In this document: positions 26,313-36,796 of the stretch, one piece after another
Layout of the letters: every line of letters begins with the position of its first letter
Position numbering within the stretch: position 1 is the stretch's first letter
Program-made: the position numbers and the translations under genes
The notes under the pieces: model-generated
Databases searched by the model: none
Seen by the model: only the letters and a program-made list of their open reading frames with translations
What the model was told of the DNA's origin: nothing
Source: Allofranklinella schreckenbergeri
Lineage (GTDB): Bacteria; Pseudomonadota; Gammaproteobacteria; Burkholderiales; Burkholderiaceae_C
Assembly (NCBI RefSeq): GCF_003703475.1
Contig: NZ_RDQM01000009.1
Span: forward strand, 1-64,000
Length of the DNA: 64,000 bases
Direction of reading: 5' to 3'

Positions 26313-26520
26313 GAAAGACCTCCTGCGGCCGCGGCATGGGAAAACGCGGGCGCTTTCTTTGGCGTTTGCGACTGCCGCCTCGCGCCGGGCCGACGGTGAT
26401 GCGCAAACTCTCAGGACAAGAAAAAGCCGGAGCCTTGAAGCAAGCTGCCTTGCCCAAGGGATGCTCCGACCCACCTCACAAGAAGCGCCTATGGTCAGCC
26501 CGCCGCGCTTCTCTTGCACT
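26313..26520 (-). promoter_or_regulatory. Structured 5' leader of the SSS transporter, unassigned
   Basis: This gene-free stretch reads on the minus strand toward the transporter. A stem GTCGGAGC / GCTCCGGC (26470-26463 with 26433-26426) encloses a small hairpin and is followed by TTTTTC. Next, GCTTTTTCTTG (26427-26417) can pair with CAAAGAAAGC (26361-26352), enclosing TCCTGAGAG and a perfect GTTTGCG / CGCAAAC stem (26408-26402 with 26370-26364). The shape resembles a riboswitch aptamer, but I cannot match it to a known class. Confidence 0.45.
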
Positions 26521-26526
26521 GCATGC

Positions 26527-26562
26527 AAAGGGGCCTGTGCCATGAACCACACAGACCCCTTT
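26527..26562 (-). terminator. Terminator downstream of ubiB
   Basis: The stem AAAGGGG-T-CTGTG / CACAG-G-CCCCTTT on the minus strand has a U-G wobble that would be a C-A mismatch on the plus strand. That favours a minus-strand RNA ending the ubiJ-ubiB transcript. Only three U residues follow on the minus strand, while the plus strand has six, so it may work in both directions. Confidence 0.55.
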
Positions 26563-26623
26563 TTTGCAGAGCGCGGATTATCTTTATTTTTTGTTTCCGC
26601 GCAGGCCAAAAATCATGCCAATT

Positions 26624-28195
26624 TCATCCGAAAAAGTACCAACGCAGGTACAGCTGTAGCGCCAGCGCACCAAACACGAATCCCAGGCCGCCCGCCACCA
26701 TCAGGCGCAAGATGCGGTTGGTGCGCTTTTGCTCCTCCAGAAGCTGGCGCAGCTCAGCCTGTTCGGTGCGGCTTTGCGCCGCCAGATAGTCCTTGAGCAA
26801 GCGCGGCAGCGCCGGGAAGATTTGCGCGTAACGCGGCGCTTCGTTGCGCAGCTCGCTCCAAAAGCGTTTGGGGCCGACTTGATCGACCATCCACTGCTCC
26901 AGAAACGGCTTGGCCGTGCGCCACAAATCCAGGTCGGGGTCAAGCTGGCGGCCCAGGCCCTCGATATTGAGCAGGGTTTTTTGCAGCAGCACCAACTGGG
27001 GCTGGATCTCCACATGAAAGCGCCGCGAGGTCTGGAACAGCCGCATCAGCACAATGCCCAGCGAAATTTCCTTGAGCGGGCGGTCGAAATACGGCTCGCA
27101 CACCGTGCGCACGGCCGCCTCCAGCTCGGCAATGCGCGTATCGGCGGGCACCCAGCCGCTTTCCACATGCAGCTCGGCAATGCGCTTGTAGTCACGGCGG
27201 AAAAAAGCGGTGAAGTTTTGCGCCAGGTATTCCTTGTCGAAATCGGTGAGCGTGCCCACGATGCCGAAATCCAGCGAGATATAACGCCCAAAGCTCTGCG
27301 GATCGACGCTGACCTGGATATTGCCCGGGTGCATGTCGCCGTGGAAAAAGCCATCGCGAAACACCTGGGTAAAGAAAATCGTCACGCCGTCTTGCGCCAG
27401 GCGGCGCAAATCGACCCCGCGCTGGCGCAGCTCGTCGGCCTGGCTGATGGGGATGCCCTTCATGCGCTGCATCACCATCACCTCGGTGCGGCAAAAATCC
27501 CAGAACACCTCGGGGATGAGCACCAGATCCAGCCCGTCCATGTTGCGGCGCAACTGCGCGGCATTGGCCGCCTCGCGCATCAAATCCAGCTCGTCGTGCA
27601 AATAGGTGTCGAATTCGGCCACCACCTGCTTGGGCTTGAGGCGCTTGCCATCGGCCGAGAGCTTCTCCATCCAGCCCGCGAGCATGTGCATCAGCGCCAA
27701 ATCCTTTTCGATCACGGGCAGCATGCCCGGGCGCAGTACCTTGACGGCCACTTCATGCGGCTGGCCCTGGCGATCGACGATGGTGGCGAAATGCACCTGG
27801 GCGATGGAGGCGCTGGCCACCGGCTCGCGCTCGAAGGAGGTAAAGATGCTGTCGATGGGCTTGCCAAAGGCTTTCTCGATGATGGACACCGCCACCGCGC
27901 TGTCAAAGGGCGGCACGCGGTCTTGCAAATGGGCCAGTTCCTCGGCGATATCGGGCGGCAGCAAATCCCGCCGGGTGGACAGCACCTGGCCGAATTTGAC
28001 GAAGATCGGCCCCAACTGCTCCAGCGCCTGGCGCAAGCGCACGCCGCGCGGCGCGCTCAGATCGCGCCCCATCGACAGCATGCGCACCAGCCAGGCAACG
28101 CCGCCCCGGTGGCGAAACTGGCTCAGCGCCATCTCGTCCAGGCCGTAGCGCCACACGACCCACAAAATGCTCCATCCGCGCAGAAATTGCTTCAT
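26624..28195 (-). CDS. ubiB: Ubiquinone biosynthesis regulatory protein kinase-like UbiB
   Basis: A 523-residue member of the ABC1/UbiB atypical kinase family needed for ubiquinone synthesis at the inner membrane. It shows the Ala-rich/KxGQ element [17 protein letters not shown], the lysine strand [26 protein letters not shown], the catalytic-like loop [11 protein letters not shown] and the metal-binding SLDFGIVG. Two C-terminal hydrophobic segments (about 498-518) anchor it. The ATG at 28195 gives [20 protein letters not shown], the usual N-terminus. ubiJ lies immediately upstream with a 23-bp gap, forming a ubiJ-ubiB operon. Confidence 0.93.
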   Translation of the reverse strand: MKQFLRGWSILWVVWRYGLDEMALSQFRHRGGVAWLVRMLSMGRDLSAPRGVRLRQALEQLGPIFVKFGQVLSTRRDLLPPDIAEELAHLQDRVPPFDSAVAVSIIEKAFGKPIDSIFTSFEREPVASASIAQVHFATIVDRQGQPHEVAVKVLRPGMLPVIEKDLALMHMLAGWMEKLSADGKRLKPKQVVAEFDTYLHDELDLMREAANAAQLRRNMDGLDLVLIPEVFWDFCRTEVMVMQRMKGIPISQADELRQRGVDLRRLAQDGVTIFFTQVFRDGFFHGDMHPGNIQVSVDPQSFGRYISLDFGIVGTLTDFDKEYLAQNFTAFFRRDYKRIAELHVESGWVPADTRIAELEAAVRTVCEPYFDRPLKEISLGIVLMRLFQTSRRFHVEIQPQLVLLQKTLLNIEGLGRQLDPDLDLWRTAKPFLEQWMVDQVGPKRFWSELRNEAPRYAQIFPALPRLLKDYLAAQSRTEQAELRQLLEEQKRTNRILRLMVAGGLGFVFGALALQLYLRWYFFG

Positions 28196-28218
28196 GGCAG
28201 GCAATCCCGTTCTGCCGC

Positions 28219-28761
28219 TCAGGGCCGTGGCGCGCCGCTGCGCCCTGCGCCCTGCGCAAACTTGCGCAACTCCTGCGCCAGCCGGCTGCCGACCTGCGCC
28301 AGCTTGTGCGCAGGCACATCGCCGATGAGGCGCGCCAAATCCTCCTCCAGATCCCAGCGCACGTTGTCGATCACCCAATTGAGCGCGCTGGCCAAATCCA
28401 CATCGCCCGCGATGCGAATGGGCGGGCGCTGCCCGCGCACCGCGCCTTGCAGCAGCCGGGTCACGGAAGGCTCGGCCACCTCCAGCAGCAAATCGCTGCT
28501 GCCAGTGGCTTCATCCAAATCCAGCAGCCCGGCGGGCGTGATGCGCACCTGGGCGTTGAACTGCCGCCAACTGACGTACACGCTTTTGCCCTGTTGCGGC
28601 GCCAGCCGCTGCTGCGCTTGCGGCTCCTGCTGCAACACGTGGTTGACCAGCAGCACCATGCGGCGCTGGATTTCCTGCACTAGCCAGCCAGGCAAGGCAA
28701 TGCCTTGGCCCAGGCCTGAGAGCATGTTGTTCAAAAAAGGGAAAGGGGACTGTATTGACAT
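28219..28761 (-). CDS. ubiJ: Ubiquinone biosynthesis accessory factor UbiJ (SCP2 domain)
   Basis: A 180-residue protein with an SCP2-like lipid-binding domain (about residues 15-115) and a C-terminal amphipathic helix with [16 protein letters not shown], the pattern of UbiJ. UbiJ scaffolds the soluble ubiquinone-biosynthesis complex with UbiK. Its place directly before ubiB is the usual arrangement, although ubiE is not adjacent here. The ATG at 28761 ([14 protein letters not shown]) was chosen; an in-frame TTG nine bases upstream is less likely. Confidence 0.85.
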   Translation of the reverse strand: MSIQSPFPFLNNMLSGLGQGIALPGWLVQEIQRRMVLLVNHVLQQEPQAQQRLAPQQGKSVYVSWRQFNAQVRITPAGLLDLDEATGSSDLLLEVAEPSVTRLLQGAVRGQRPPIRIAGDVDLASALNWVIDNVRWDLEEDLARLIGDVPAHKLAQVGSRLAQELRKFAQGAGRSGAPRP

Positions 28762-28835
28762 AGCGGGCAATTGTCGTCGAAGCAGGCGCAGGGCGGCGCA
28801 AGCCGCGCCAGATCGCGCCAGATAATGCGCACCCC

Positions 28836-30101
28836 ATGCACGCTACGACCCCTTGCTCACCCCCCTCCCCCTGGCGCATCGCCCTGGCTGGCGCCGTGGC
28901 GCTGGCTGCCGTCATGGGGCTGGGGCGTTTTGCGTTCACGCCCATGCTGGCGCTGATGGTGGAGGGCGGCCTGCTGGATTTGCACGAAGGCAGTTGGCTG
29001 GCCACGCTCAACTACATCGGCTATTTGCTCGGCGCGCTGCTGTGCATGGCGCTGCCCTGGCTGCTGCGCCGCCACGGCCAGGGCCGCGTGCGAGCGCTCA
29101 GCCCGGCGCTGATGCTGACGGCCTTGCTGACGACGGCGGCGCTGCTGGCGGCGATGGCCTGGCCAGCGCCGTGGCTGTGGCGCATCGCGCGCGCCTTGGC
29201 GGGGGTGGCCTCGGGCATTAGCTTTGTGCATACCGCCGGGTGGTGCCTGGAGCAATTGGCGCTGCGCCAAGCGCCCAAGCTGGGCGGGCTGATTTTTACC
29301 GGCCCGGGCCTGGGCATCGTGGCCTCGGGCCTGGTGGCTTCGCTGCTGGCGCGCCTGGCCTGGCCCCCTTGGGCGATTTGGGCCGCGCTGGCGGCGCTGG
29401 GCCTGGCGATGGCCGCCTGGGTGGCGCAGGTGGTGCGCCAAAGCCTGCTTTGGCCGCCCGCCCCTGCCTCGGCCGCCGCGCCCGATGCCGAATCTGCTGC
29501 CCCGCATACTCCCGATGCGCCGTGGCGCTGGGAGCATGGCTTGCTGGCAGCGGCCTATGGCCTGGCCGGTTTGGGTTACATCATCACGGCCACGTATTTG
29601 CCGGTGATTGCGCAGTTGGCCATCCCCGGCTCGCCCTGGATCGGGTTGTTCTGGCCCGTGTTTGGCGTATGCGTAGCCATCGGTGCGGCCAGCACGGGAT
29701 GGATTTCGCCGCAAGCCGATCGGCGCTGGCTGCTTATGGCCTGCTATCTGGTACAGGCGCTGGGCGTGGCGCTGCCGCTGTGGTGGCCGCACAGCCTGGG
29801 CTTTGTGCTGGGCAGCGTACTGCTGGGCCTGCCCTTTACCGTCATCACCTTGTTCGGCATGCAGGAGGCGCGCCGCTTGCGGCCCGGGCAGGCCACGGCC
29901 TTCATGGGGGCGCTGACGATGCTGTACGGCCTGGGGCAGATCGCCGGGCCGCCGCTGGTGGTGCGGCTGATGGGTTGGGCGGGCGATGCCCAGCGCGGCT
30001 TTGCTCTGGCGTTGGGCGCAGCGGCGCTCAGCCTGCTGGTGGGCGCGGCGCTGTACGGCGTCATGCTGGGGCTTGAGCGCGCCAAGCGGAAAAATACATG
30101 A
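28836..30101 (+). CDS. YbfB/YjiJ-family MFS transporter
   Basis: A 421-residue protein with twelve predicted membrane helices. Its first helix carries the signature GLGRFAFTPMLALMV seen in YbfB/YjiJ-family major facilitator proteins, followed by NYIGYLLGALL and HTAGWCLEQL. A soluble loop rich in Ala and Pro (about 205-235) separates the two six-helix bundles. The substrate is unknown. It starts 74 bp from the divergent ubiJ gene. Its TGA stop directly abuts copy 7 of the AT-rich repeat. Confidence 0.82.
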   Translation: MHATTPCSPPSPWRIALAGAVALAAVMGLGRFAFTPMLALMVEGGLLDLHEGSWLATLNYIGYLLGALLCMALPWLLRRHGQGRVRALSPALMLTALLTTAALLAAMAWPAPWLWRIARALAGVASGISFVHTAGWCLEQLALRQAPKLGGLIFTGPGLGIVASGLVASLLARLAWPPWAIWAALAALGLAMAAWVAQVVRQSLLWPPAPASAAAPDAESAAPHTPDAPWRWEHGLLAAAYGLAGLGYIITATYLPVIAQLAIPGSPWIGLFWPVFGVCVAIGAASTGWISPQADRRWLLMACYLVQALGVALPLWWPHSLGFVLGSVLLGLPFTVITLFGMQEARRLRPGQATAFMGALTMLYGLGQIAGPPLVVRLMGWAGDAQRGFALALGAAALSLLVGAALYGVMLGLERAKRKNT

Positions 30102-30102
30102 A

Positions 30103-30176
30103 TTCAAATCAAAGGAAAATTTAATCAATATATAGCATGCCAAAACAAGGTAATTTTGTTTCTTTTGATTTATAAT
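30103..30176 (-). repeat. AT-rich palindromic intergenic repeat, copy 7
   Basis: It starts within two bases of the MFS stop codon. The left end is ATTCAAATCAAAGGAAAAT, the core is TAGCATGCCAAAACAAGG, and the right end is TTTCTTTTGATTTATAA. Confidence 0.82.
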
Positions 30177-30223
30177 AAAAAATGCCTTACCAGACTTTTT
30201 CACCCTTTTGCACGAGCAAAACC

Positions 30224-30237
30224 TAGGGACAACCCTA
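30224..30237 (+). promoter_or_regulatory. Palindrome TAGGG-ACAA-CCCTA upstream of livJ
   Basis: A short perfect inverted repeat 86 bp before the livJ start, in a leader that carries no gene. Its symmetry suggests a dimeric regulator site, for example of a LuxR-type response regulator, but no regulator can be named from this window. Confidence 0.35.
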
Positions 30238-30322
30238 ATGGCGTTCGACGCGATTTCGGCTACCTTCGCGCGCGCTTTTGTTGCCGTATGTTTCACTCAT
30301 TTCACTTTCCGGGAGTCCATCC

Positions 30323-31423
30323 ATGATGAAGAAGACTTTGCTGAGCACCGTCGCTTTGGCCGCATTGGGCGGCTTTTCCACGGCTGCGCTGGCCGATCAC
30401 GCCGTGGCCATTGCCGGGCCGATGACGGGCCAATACGCCTCGGCAGGCGACCAGATCCGCAAGGGCGCGGAAATGGCCGTGGCCGACATCAACGCGCGCG
30501 GCGGCGTGTTGGGCGAGAAGATCAAGCTGGAAGTGGGCGACGATGCCTGCGATCCCAAGCAAGCCGTCTCGGTCGCCAACACGATGGTGAACAAGAACAT
30601 CGTGTTCATGCACGGCCACTGGTGCTCCAGCTCCACCATCCCCGCCTCGGATGTGTACGCCGAAGCCGGTATTCCGATGGCCACTGTCTCGACCAACCCG
30701 CAGGTGACGGCGCGCGGCCTGACCAACCTGGTGCGCATCATGGGCAGCGACGACCAGCAAGGCGTGGTCTCCGGCGGCTACATCGCCGAGCACTTCAAGG
30801 ACAAGAAAGTGGCCGTGGTGGACGACAAGAGCGCCTACGGCAAGGGCCTGGCCGATGAAATGGCCAAAGCCATGAAGGCCAAGGGCAAGGAGCCGACGCT
30901 GCGCGAGTCCATCACCGCAGGCGAGAAGGACTACTCCGGCCTGGTGACCAAGCTCAAGCAAGCGGGCGTGGAAGTGATGGCCTACGGCGGCTACCACACC
31001 GAGGTGGCCTTGATCTTGCGCCAGGCGCAAGCGGCCGGGCTGAAACTGCTGGTGATGGGCAGCGACACCATGACCAACTCCGAGCTGATTACCGCTGCTG
31101 GCCCCGCTGCGGACAACGTGTTCTTCACCTTCTCGCCCGATCCGCGCAAAAACCCCCAGGCCGCGCCCGTGGTGGAGAAGTTCCGCGCCGCCAAGATCGA
31201 GCCTGAAGGCTACGTGCTGGTGGCCTACGCCGCCATGCAGTTGTTCGAGCAAGCAGCCACCGCCGCCAAGAGCACCAAGGCCGCTGCGCTGGAAAAAGCC
31301 ATGCGCGAAGGCACGTTCAACACCGTCATCGGCGAGCTGTCCTTTGACGACAAGGGCAACCTCAAGGCCCCTGGCTTTGTGGTTTATCGCTGGCAAGGCG
31401 GCAAGTACGATTACGCGCAATAA
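30323..31423 (+). CDS. livJ: Branched-chain amino-acid ABC transporter substrate-binding protein
   Basis: A 366-residue periplasmic binding protein. A signal peptide of about 23 residues (MMKKTLLSTVALAALGGFST then AALA) ends before DHAVAIAGPMTGQYA, the canonical start of the mature LivJ/LivK fold. GAEMAVADINARGGVLGEK, DDACDPKQAVSVAN and VDDKSAYGKGLADEM are typical of the family. It binds Leu/Ile/Val or related amino acids for the permease encoded downstream. Two adjacent ATG codons can serve as start (30323 or 30326). A hairpin region separates it from livH, which likely sets higher expression of the binding protein than of the membrane genes. Confidence 0.93.
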   Translation: MMKKTLLSTVALAALGGFSTAALADHAVAIAGPMTGQYASAGDQIRKGAEMAVADINARGGVLGEKIKLEVGDDACDPKQAVSVANTMVNKNIVFMHGHWCSSSTIPASDVYAEAGIPMATVSTNPQVTARGLTNLVRIMGSDDQQGVVSGGYIAEHFKDKKVAVVDDKSAYGKGLADEMAKAMKAKGKEPTLRESITAGEKDYSGLVTKLKQAGVEVMAYGGYHTEVALILRQAQAAGLKLLVMGSDTMTNSELITAAGPAADNVFFTFSPDPRKNPQAAPVVEKFRAAKIEPEGYVLVAYAAMQLFEQAATAAKSTKAAALEKAMREGTFNTVIGELSFDDKGNLKAPGFVVYRWQGGKYDYAQ

Positions 31424-31430
31424 GCCCTTC

Positions 31431-31470
31431 GGGCAAGAGCCTGCGCAAAGAACTTGCCCCAACGGTTTTT
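31431..31470 (+). terminator. Partial terminator after livJ
   Basis: The stem GGGCAAG (31431-31437) / CTTGCCC (31453-31459) is followed a few bases later by GGTTTTTTG. It probably ends a fraction of transcripts so that livJ is made in excess over livHMGF. Confidence 0.45.
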
Positions 31471-31485
31471 TGCACAGGCTTTGAG

Positions 31486-31511
31486 CTACGGCCCCGCCCT
31501 CGGGGCCGTAG
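31486..31511 (+). other. Stable hairpin in the livJ-livH intergenic region
   Basis: A perfect 11-bp stem CTACGGCCCCG / CGGGGCCGTAG with a 4-nt loop and no U-run. Hairpins in this position commonly protect the 3' end of the binding-protein mRNA; that role is inferred here. Confidence 0.55.
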
Positions 31512-31578
31512 GCCGTGTTACGGGCAACAGCGGCGCATGCGCGCGGCTGCCCGGCCCATCCCCCCCAGGAGTTTCCCC

Positions 31579-32492
<914 letters not shown>

Positions 32493-32493
<1 letters not shown>

Positions 32494-33836
32494 TGGCTAC
32501 CGTTGTTTTCGCCCGCCACGCCATGACGGCGCAAGAGCGCCTGCGCGATGCGAGCTGGATCGCCTTCGTGGCCCTGATTCTGGGCATTCCGCTCATTGGC
32601 TTTACCACGGTGGATGTGGGCGGCAAGTTGGCCGTGCAAACCCGCTTTGGCCTGCTGGCCGTGGCCGTGGCCGTGGTGTTTGCCGGGCGGCTGCTGCTGC
32701 GCTGGCTGCTGGATATGCGCGCCAACGCCCAACGCGCGCGCGCCCAGGCAGCACAGACGGCCCCAACCGCCTCATCGGCGCAAGTCGCTGCCAGCGCTCC
32801 GGCCCATGCAGGCGGGGGCGCGCGGCGCGTCATCTACTGGCTGGGCTGGCTGGCGCTGGGCCTGGCCGTGGCGCTGCCGCTGGCGTTTTCGGACAACCGC
32901 TACGTCGTCGATACCGCCACCACCGTGCTGATTTACGTCATGCTCGGCTGGGGCCTGAACGTGGTGGTGGGCCTGGCGGGCCTGCTGGATTTGGGCTATG
33001 TGGCCTTTTACGCCGTGGGCGCGTATTCGTATGCGCTGCTGTCCACCCAGTTTGGCTGGAGCTTTTGGGCCGCGCTGCCCGTCTCGGGCCTGCTGGCGGC
33101 CACCTTTGGCATTTTGCTGGGCTACCCCATCTTGCGCCTGCGCGGCGATTACCTGGCCATCGTCACGCTGGGCTTTGGCGAGATCATCCGCATCGTGCTG
33201 CTGAACTGGACGAGCTTTTCCGGCGGCCCCAACGGCATCGCCTCCATCCCCCGGCCCAGCTTTTTCGGCCTGAGCTTCGCCGCCCGCGCGCCCGAGGGGC
33301 AGCACACCTTTGCCAGCTTCTTCGGGCTGGAGTTCTCGGCCATGCACCGGCTGATTTTTCTCTACTACCTGATTCTGGCGCTGGCGCTGCTGACCCACGT
33401 TTTCATCGCGCGGCTACGCCGCCTGCCCGTGGGCCGCGCCTGGGAGGCGCTGCGCGAGGACGAAATCGCCTGCCAGGCCATGGGCATGAACACCACCAAC
33501 ATCAAGCTCTCGGCCTTTGCCATCGGCGCCATGCTCGGCGGCTTTGCGGGCGTGTTCTTCGCCGCGCGGCAAGGCTTTATCTCGCCCGAGAGTTTCGTGT
33601 TCACCGAGTCGGCCATCATCCTGGCCATCGTGGTGCTGGGTGGCATGGGCTCGCAAATGGGCGTGGTACTGGCGGCTACGCTGCTGGTGCTCATCCCCGA
33701 GCTGGGGCGCAATTTTTCCGAATACCGCATGCTGCTGTTTGGTCTGGCAATGGTGCTCATCATGGTGTGGAAACCCGGCGGCCTGCTGGCGCACCGCGAA
33801 CCGACGCTGCGGCTGCACAAGGAGGGCGCACGATGA
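32493..33836 (+). CDS. livM: Branched-chain amino-acid ABC transporter permease LivM
   Basis: A 447-residue permease. LivM core motifs are [40 protein letters not shown], the loop [18 protein letters not shown], and [20 protein letters not shown]. The N-terminal part carries two extra hydrophobic segments and an Ala-rich linker (about 80-105) before the family domain. It overlaps livH at its start and livG at its end (ATGA), placing it in the middle of a tight livHMGF operon. Confidence 0.93.
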
Positions 33837-34732
33837 CGGCACCGCAACCCACCCCCTCAACCCCCACCGCTGCGGCCCCGTTGCCGCCCACGCTGCTGTC
33901 CGTGCGCAATCTGACCATGCGCTTTGGCGGGTTGACGGCGATCGACGACTTGTCGCTGGAAGTGCCCGCACGCAGCATCACCGGCATCATCGGCCCCAAC
34001 GGCGCGGGCAAGACCACGCTGTTCAACTGCCTGACCGGCTTTTACAAGCCCACCAGCGGCACGCTGCTGCTCAACCACCCCGTGCGCGGCGCCATGCGGC
34101 TGGAGGCCCTGCCCGGCCACCGCGTGGCGCGCGATGCCCAGGTGGTGCGCACCTTCCAGAACATCCGCCTGTTCCCGAAGATGACGGTGCTGGAAAACCT
34201 CATCGTGGCCCAGCACAACGTGTTGCAGCGCGCCTCGCGCTTTTCCATTGCCGGGCTGTTTGGCCTGCCCGCTTACCGCCAGGCCGAGCGAGAAGCCGTA
34301 GAGCGCGCCGCCATGTGGCTGGAGCGCCTGCAACTGCAACACCTGGCCGACGATGCCGCTGGCGCGCTGCCCTACGGCATCCAGCGCCGCATCGAAATCG
34401 CCCGCGCGCTGTGCGTGGACCCCGTGCTGCTGTGTCTGGACGAACCCGCCGCCGGCCTCAACCCGCGCGAATCGGCCCAGCTCAACGAGCTGCTGCTGTA
34501 CCTGTGCGACGAGCTGGGCATCGCCATCTTGCTCATCGAGCACGACATGAGCGTGGTCATGGGCGTGAGCGACCACATCGGCGTCATCAGCTACGGCCGC
34601 AAAATCGCCGAAGGCACGCCCGAGCAGGTGCAAAACGACCCGCAGGTCATCAAAGCCTATCTGGGCGAGGACGACGACGAAGAACCGGACAGCGCCGCTG
34701 CCGCTGCCACCACAGAAAAGGCCCGCACATGA
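33833..34732 (+). CDS. livG: Branched-chain amino-acid ABC transporter ATP-binding protein LivG
   Basis: A 299-residue ATPase subunit. Walker A is GPNGAGKTT (about 54-62), the Q-loop is TFQNIRLF, the ABC signature-like segment is [15 protein letters not shown], Walker B is [13 protein letters not shown], and the switch His is in [11 protein letters not shown]. The signature LPYG in place of LSGG is the LivG-specific form. The acidic/Ala-rich C-terminal tail ([13 protein letters not shown]) is extra. The start overlaps the livM stop, and its stop overlaps the livF start. Confidence 0.94.
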   Translation: MTAPQPTPSTPTAAAPLPPTLLSVRNLTMRFGGLTAIDDLSLEVPARSITGIIGPNGAGKTTLFNCLTGFYKPTSGTLLLNHPVRGAMRLEALPGHRVARDAQVVRTFQNIRLFPKMTVLENLIVAQHNVLQRASRFSIAGLFGLPAYRQAEREAVERAAMWLERLQLQHLADDAAGALPYGIQRRIEIARALCVDPVLLCLDEPAAGLNPRESAQLNELLLYLCDELGIAILLIEHDMSVVMGVSDHIGVISYGRKIAEGTPEQVQNDPQVIKAYLGEDDDEEPDSAAAAATTEKART

Positions 34733-35445
34733 TGCTGACAATGGAGGGCGTGCACGCCCATTACGGCCACATCCACGCCCTGCGCGGCATCGACGTGCAG
34801 GTGCAGGTGGGCGAGGTCGTCACCCTCATCGGCGCCAACGGCGCGGGCAAATCCACGCTGATGATGAGCCTGTTCGGCCAGCCGCGCGCCAGCGCCGGAC
34901 GCATCGTCTTTGACGGCGAGGACATCACCGCCGTGCCCATGCACGAAATCGCCCGCCGCGGCATCGCCCTGGTGCCCGAAGGACGGCGCATTTTCGGGCG
35001 CATGACCGTGATGGAGAACCTGCAAATGGGCGCAGGCTTTGCCGATGCGGCCAACTACGACGCCGACATCGCCCGCGTCTTCGCCATGTTCCCCATCCTG
35101 CAAGAGCGCCAAAGCCAGCGCGCAGGCACCCTCTCGGGCGGCGAGCAGCAAATGCTGGCCATTGGCCGCGCCCTCATGAGCCGCCCCAAGCTGCTGCTGC
35201 TCGACGAGCCCTCGCTGGGCCTGGCGCCCATCTACATCCGCAAAATCTTCCAGATCGTGCGCGAACTCAACCGCAGCCACGGCATCACCATCTTGCTGGT
35301 CGAGCAAAACGCCAACCAGGCCCTGCGCGTGGCCGACCGCGCCTACGTGCTGCAACACGGCCAAATCACCCTCAGCGGCACCGGCGCCGAGCTGCTGGCC
35401 AGCCCCGAGGTACGCGCCGCCTACCTGGAGGGCGGGCACGGCTGA
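34729..35445 (+). CDS. livF: Branched-chain amino-acid ABC transporter ATP-binding protein LivF
   Basis: A 238-residue ATPase subunit and the last gene of livJHMGF. Walker A is GANGAGKST (35-43), the Q-loop region is [12 protein letters not shown], the signature is [15 protein letters not shown], Walker B is [11 protein letters not shown], and the switch His position is occupied as VEQNANQAL, the normal LivF form. The start overlaps the livG stop codon (ATGA). With LivG it forms the nucleotide-binding heterodimer that drives LivHM. Confidence 0.94.
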   Translation: MMLTMEGVHAHYGHIHALRGIDVQVQVGEVVTLIGANGAGKSTLMMSLFGQPRASAGRIVFDGEDITAVPMHEIARRGIALVPEGRRIFGRMTVMENLQMGAGFADAANYDADIARVFAMFPILQERQSQRAGTLSGGEQQMLAIGRALMSRPKLLLLDEPSLGLAPIYIRKIFQIVRELNRSHGITILLVEQNANQALRVADRAYVLQHGQITLSGTGAELLASPEVRAAYLEGGHG

Positions 35446-35500
35446 TGGCCCGCCCGCGCCCCCCGCTGCCTCGCCCACTCGCCCACTCGCCCGCCGCACG

Positions 35501-36571
35501 ATGCACACGCCAGTCCCTGCACCAGCCGCCTCCCCAGCGCCAGCGGCCTGGCTGGAGCTGCCTTTTCTCGTGCTCACCGGGCCAACGGCCTGCGGCAAAT
35601 CCGCCCTGGCGCTGGCCCTGGCGCAAATGCTCGCGCCGCAGTGCCCGGTGGAAATCATCAGCATGGATTCGGCCCTGGTCTATCGCGGCATGGACATCGG
35701 CACCGCCAAGCCCAGCGCCGCCGAGCTGGCGCAAGCGCCGCACCATTTGATCGACATCCTGGAGCCGCACGAAAGCTACAGCGCCGCCGCCTTTGTGCGC
35801 GATTGCGGCGCGCTGGTGCAAGCCATCGTGGCGCGCGGGGCCTTGCCGCTCATCGTCGGCGGCACGCTGCTGTACCTGCACGCCATGCTGCACGGGCTGG
35901 ATCCGCTGCCGCAGGCCGACCCCGCCGTGCGCGCCAGGCTGGACGCCCAAGCCCGCCAGCAAGGCTGGCCCGCCCTGCACGCCTGGCTGACGCAAATCGA
36001 CCCGGCCAGCGCCGCGCGCCTGGCCCCGCACGACGCCCAGCGCATCCAGCGCGCGCTGGAGGTCTGGCTCATCAGCGGCCAAACCCTCTCCAGCCTGCAA
36101 ACGCGCGGCCAAACCACCGCTGAAACCACCGCCGAAAGCACTGCCCAAGCGGCCGACGCCTGGCGCGCCAACTGGGTGCGCCAGCGCGTGCTCTCGCTCG
36201 AACCCGCCGCGCGCGCCTGGCTGCACGCGCGCGCCAACCAGCGCCTCGACGCCATGGTGCAAGCGGGCTTTCTGGACGAAGTGCGCCGCCTGCGCGCCAA
36301 CCCCGCCTTGCACGCGCAACTGCCCGCCATCCGCGCCGTGGGCTATCGCCAAGCCTGGCTCATGCTCGACGGCCAACTGCCGCCCGGGCAATGGCTGGAG
36401 CAAGCCAAAGCCGCCACGCGCCAACTGGCCAAGCGCCAGCTCACCTGGCTGCGCAGCATGCCCACGCGCCGCGTGCTGCCCTGCGACACCCTCAGCCCCG
36501 CCCAACTGCTGGCGCAAGCCCTGCCGCTGGCGCAGCAACTGGCTGGAGCGCTACCGCGCCAAGCCCATTAG
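35501..36571 (+). CDS. miaA: tRNA dimethylallyltransferase
   Basis: A 356-residue MiaA that prenylates A37 of tRNAs reading UNN codons. The P-loop [15 protein letters not shown], the substrate motif [29 protein letters not shown] and the [11 protein letters not shown] segment are present, along with [13 protein letters not shown] and a C-terminal [12 protein letters not shown]. An insertion containing the repetitive [12 protein letters not shown] (about 206-217) makes it somewhat longer than the E. coli enzyme (316 residues). It follows livF by 55 bp on the same strand and may share its transcript. Confidence 0.93.
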   Translation: MHTPVPAPAASPAPAAWLELPFLVLTGPTACGKSALALALAQMLAPQCPVEIISMDSALVYRGMDIGTAKPSAAELAQAPHHLIDILEPHESYSAAAFVRDCGALVQAIVARGALPLIVGGTLLYLHAMLHGLDPLPQADPAVRARLDAQARQQGWPALHAWLTQIDPASAARLAPHDAQRIQRALEVWLISGQTLSSLQTRGQTTAETTAESTAQAADAWRANWVRQRVLSLEPAARAWLHARANQRLDAMVQAGFLDEVRRLRANPALHAQLPAIRAVGYRQAWLMLDGQLPPGQWLEQAKAATRQLAKRQLTWLRSMPTRRVLPCDTLSPAQLLAQALPLAQQLAGALPRQAH

Positions 36572-36597
36572 GCAACGCTGCCCGCATCGCATTCCAA

Positions 36598-36676
36598 ATG
36601 CAAATCAAAGGAAATTAGACCCATTGATATAATTGCCGAAACAGGCAGTTTTTATTTCCTTTTTGATTTGCAAAAT
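36598..36676 (-). repeat. AT-rich palindromic intergenic repeat, copy 8
   Basis: It lies just after miaA. The left end is ATGCAAATCAAAGGAAAT, the core is TAATTGCCGAAACAGGCAG, and the right end is TTTCCTTTTTGATTTGCAAA. Confidence 0.85.
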
Positions 36677-36796
36677 TAACCAGAGACATCACCAGGCGCC
36701 TGTTCAAAGTCGCGGCGCGAGTGGACAAGCCCCGCCAGGCCCCGCCCGCGCGTGCGCCCAGACGATGGCCGCCCCCTCTGCCCACACACACTCCCC

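Noticed and set aside
26313-26440. Glycine riboswitch suggested by CTCTCAGGACA on the plus strand
   Set aside because: The essential GGAGAG segment is absent, no plus-strand gene follows, and the wobble pattern of the nearby terminator favours minus-strand RNA. The match is the complement of TCCTGAGAG in a different structure.
28857-30296. Minus-strand open frame opposite the MFS transporter
   Set aside because: Its product is Gln/Arg/His-rich without any domain; it is the shadow of the membrane protein frame.
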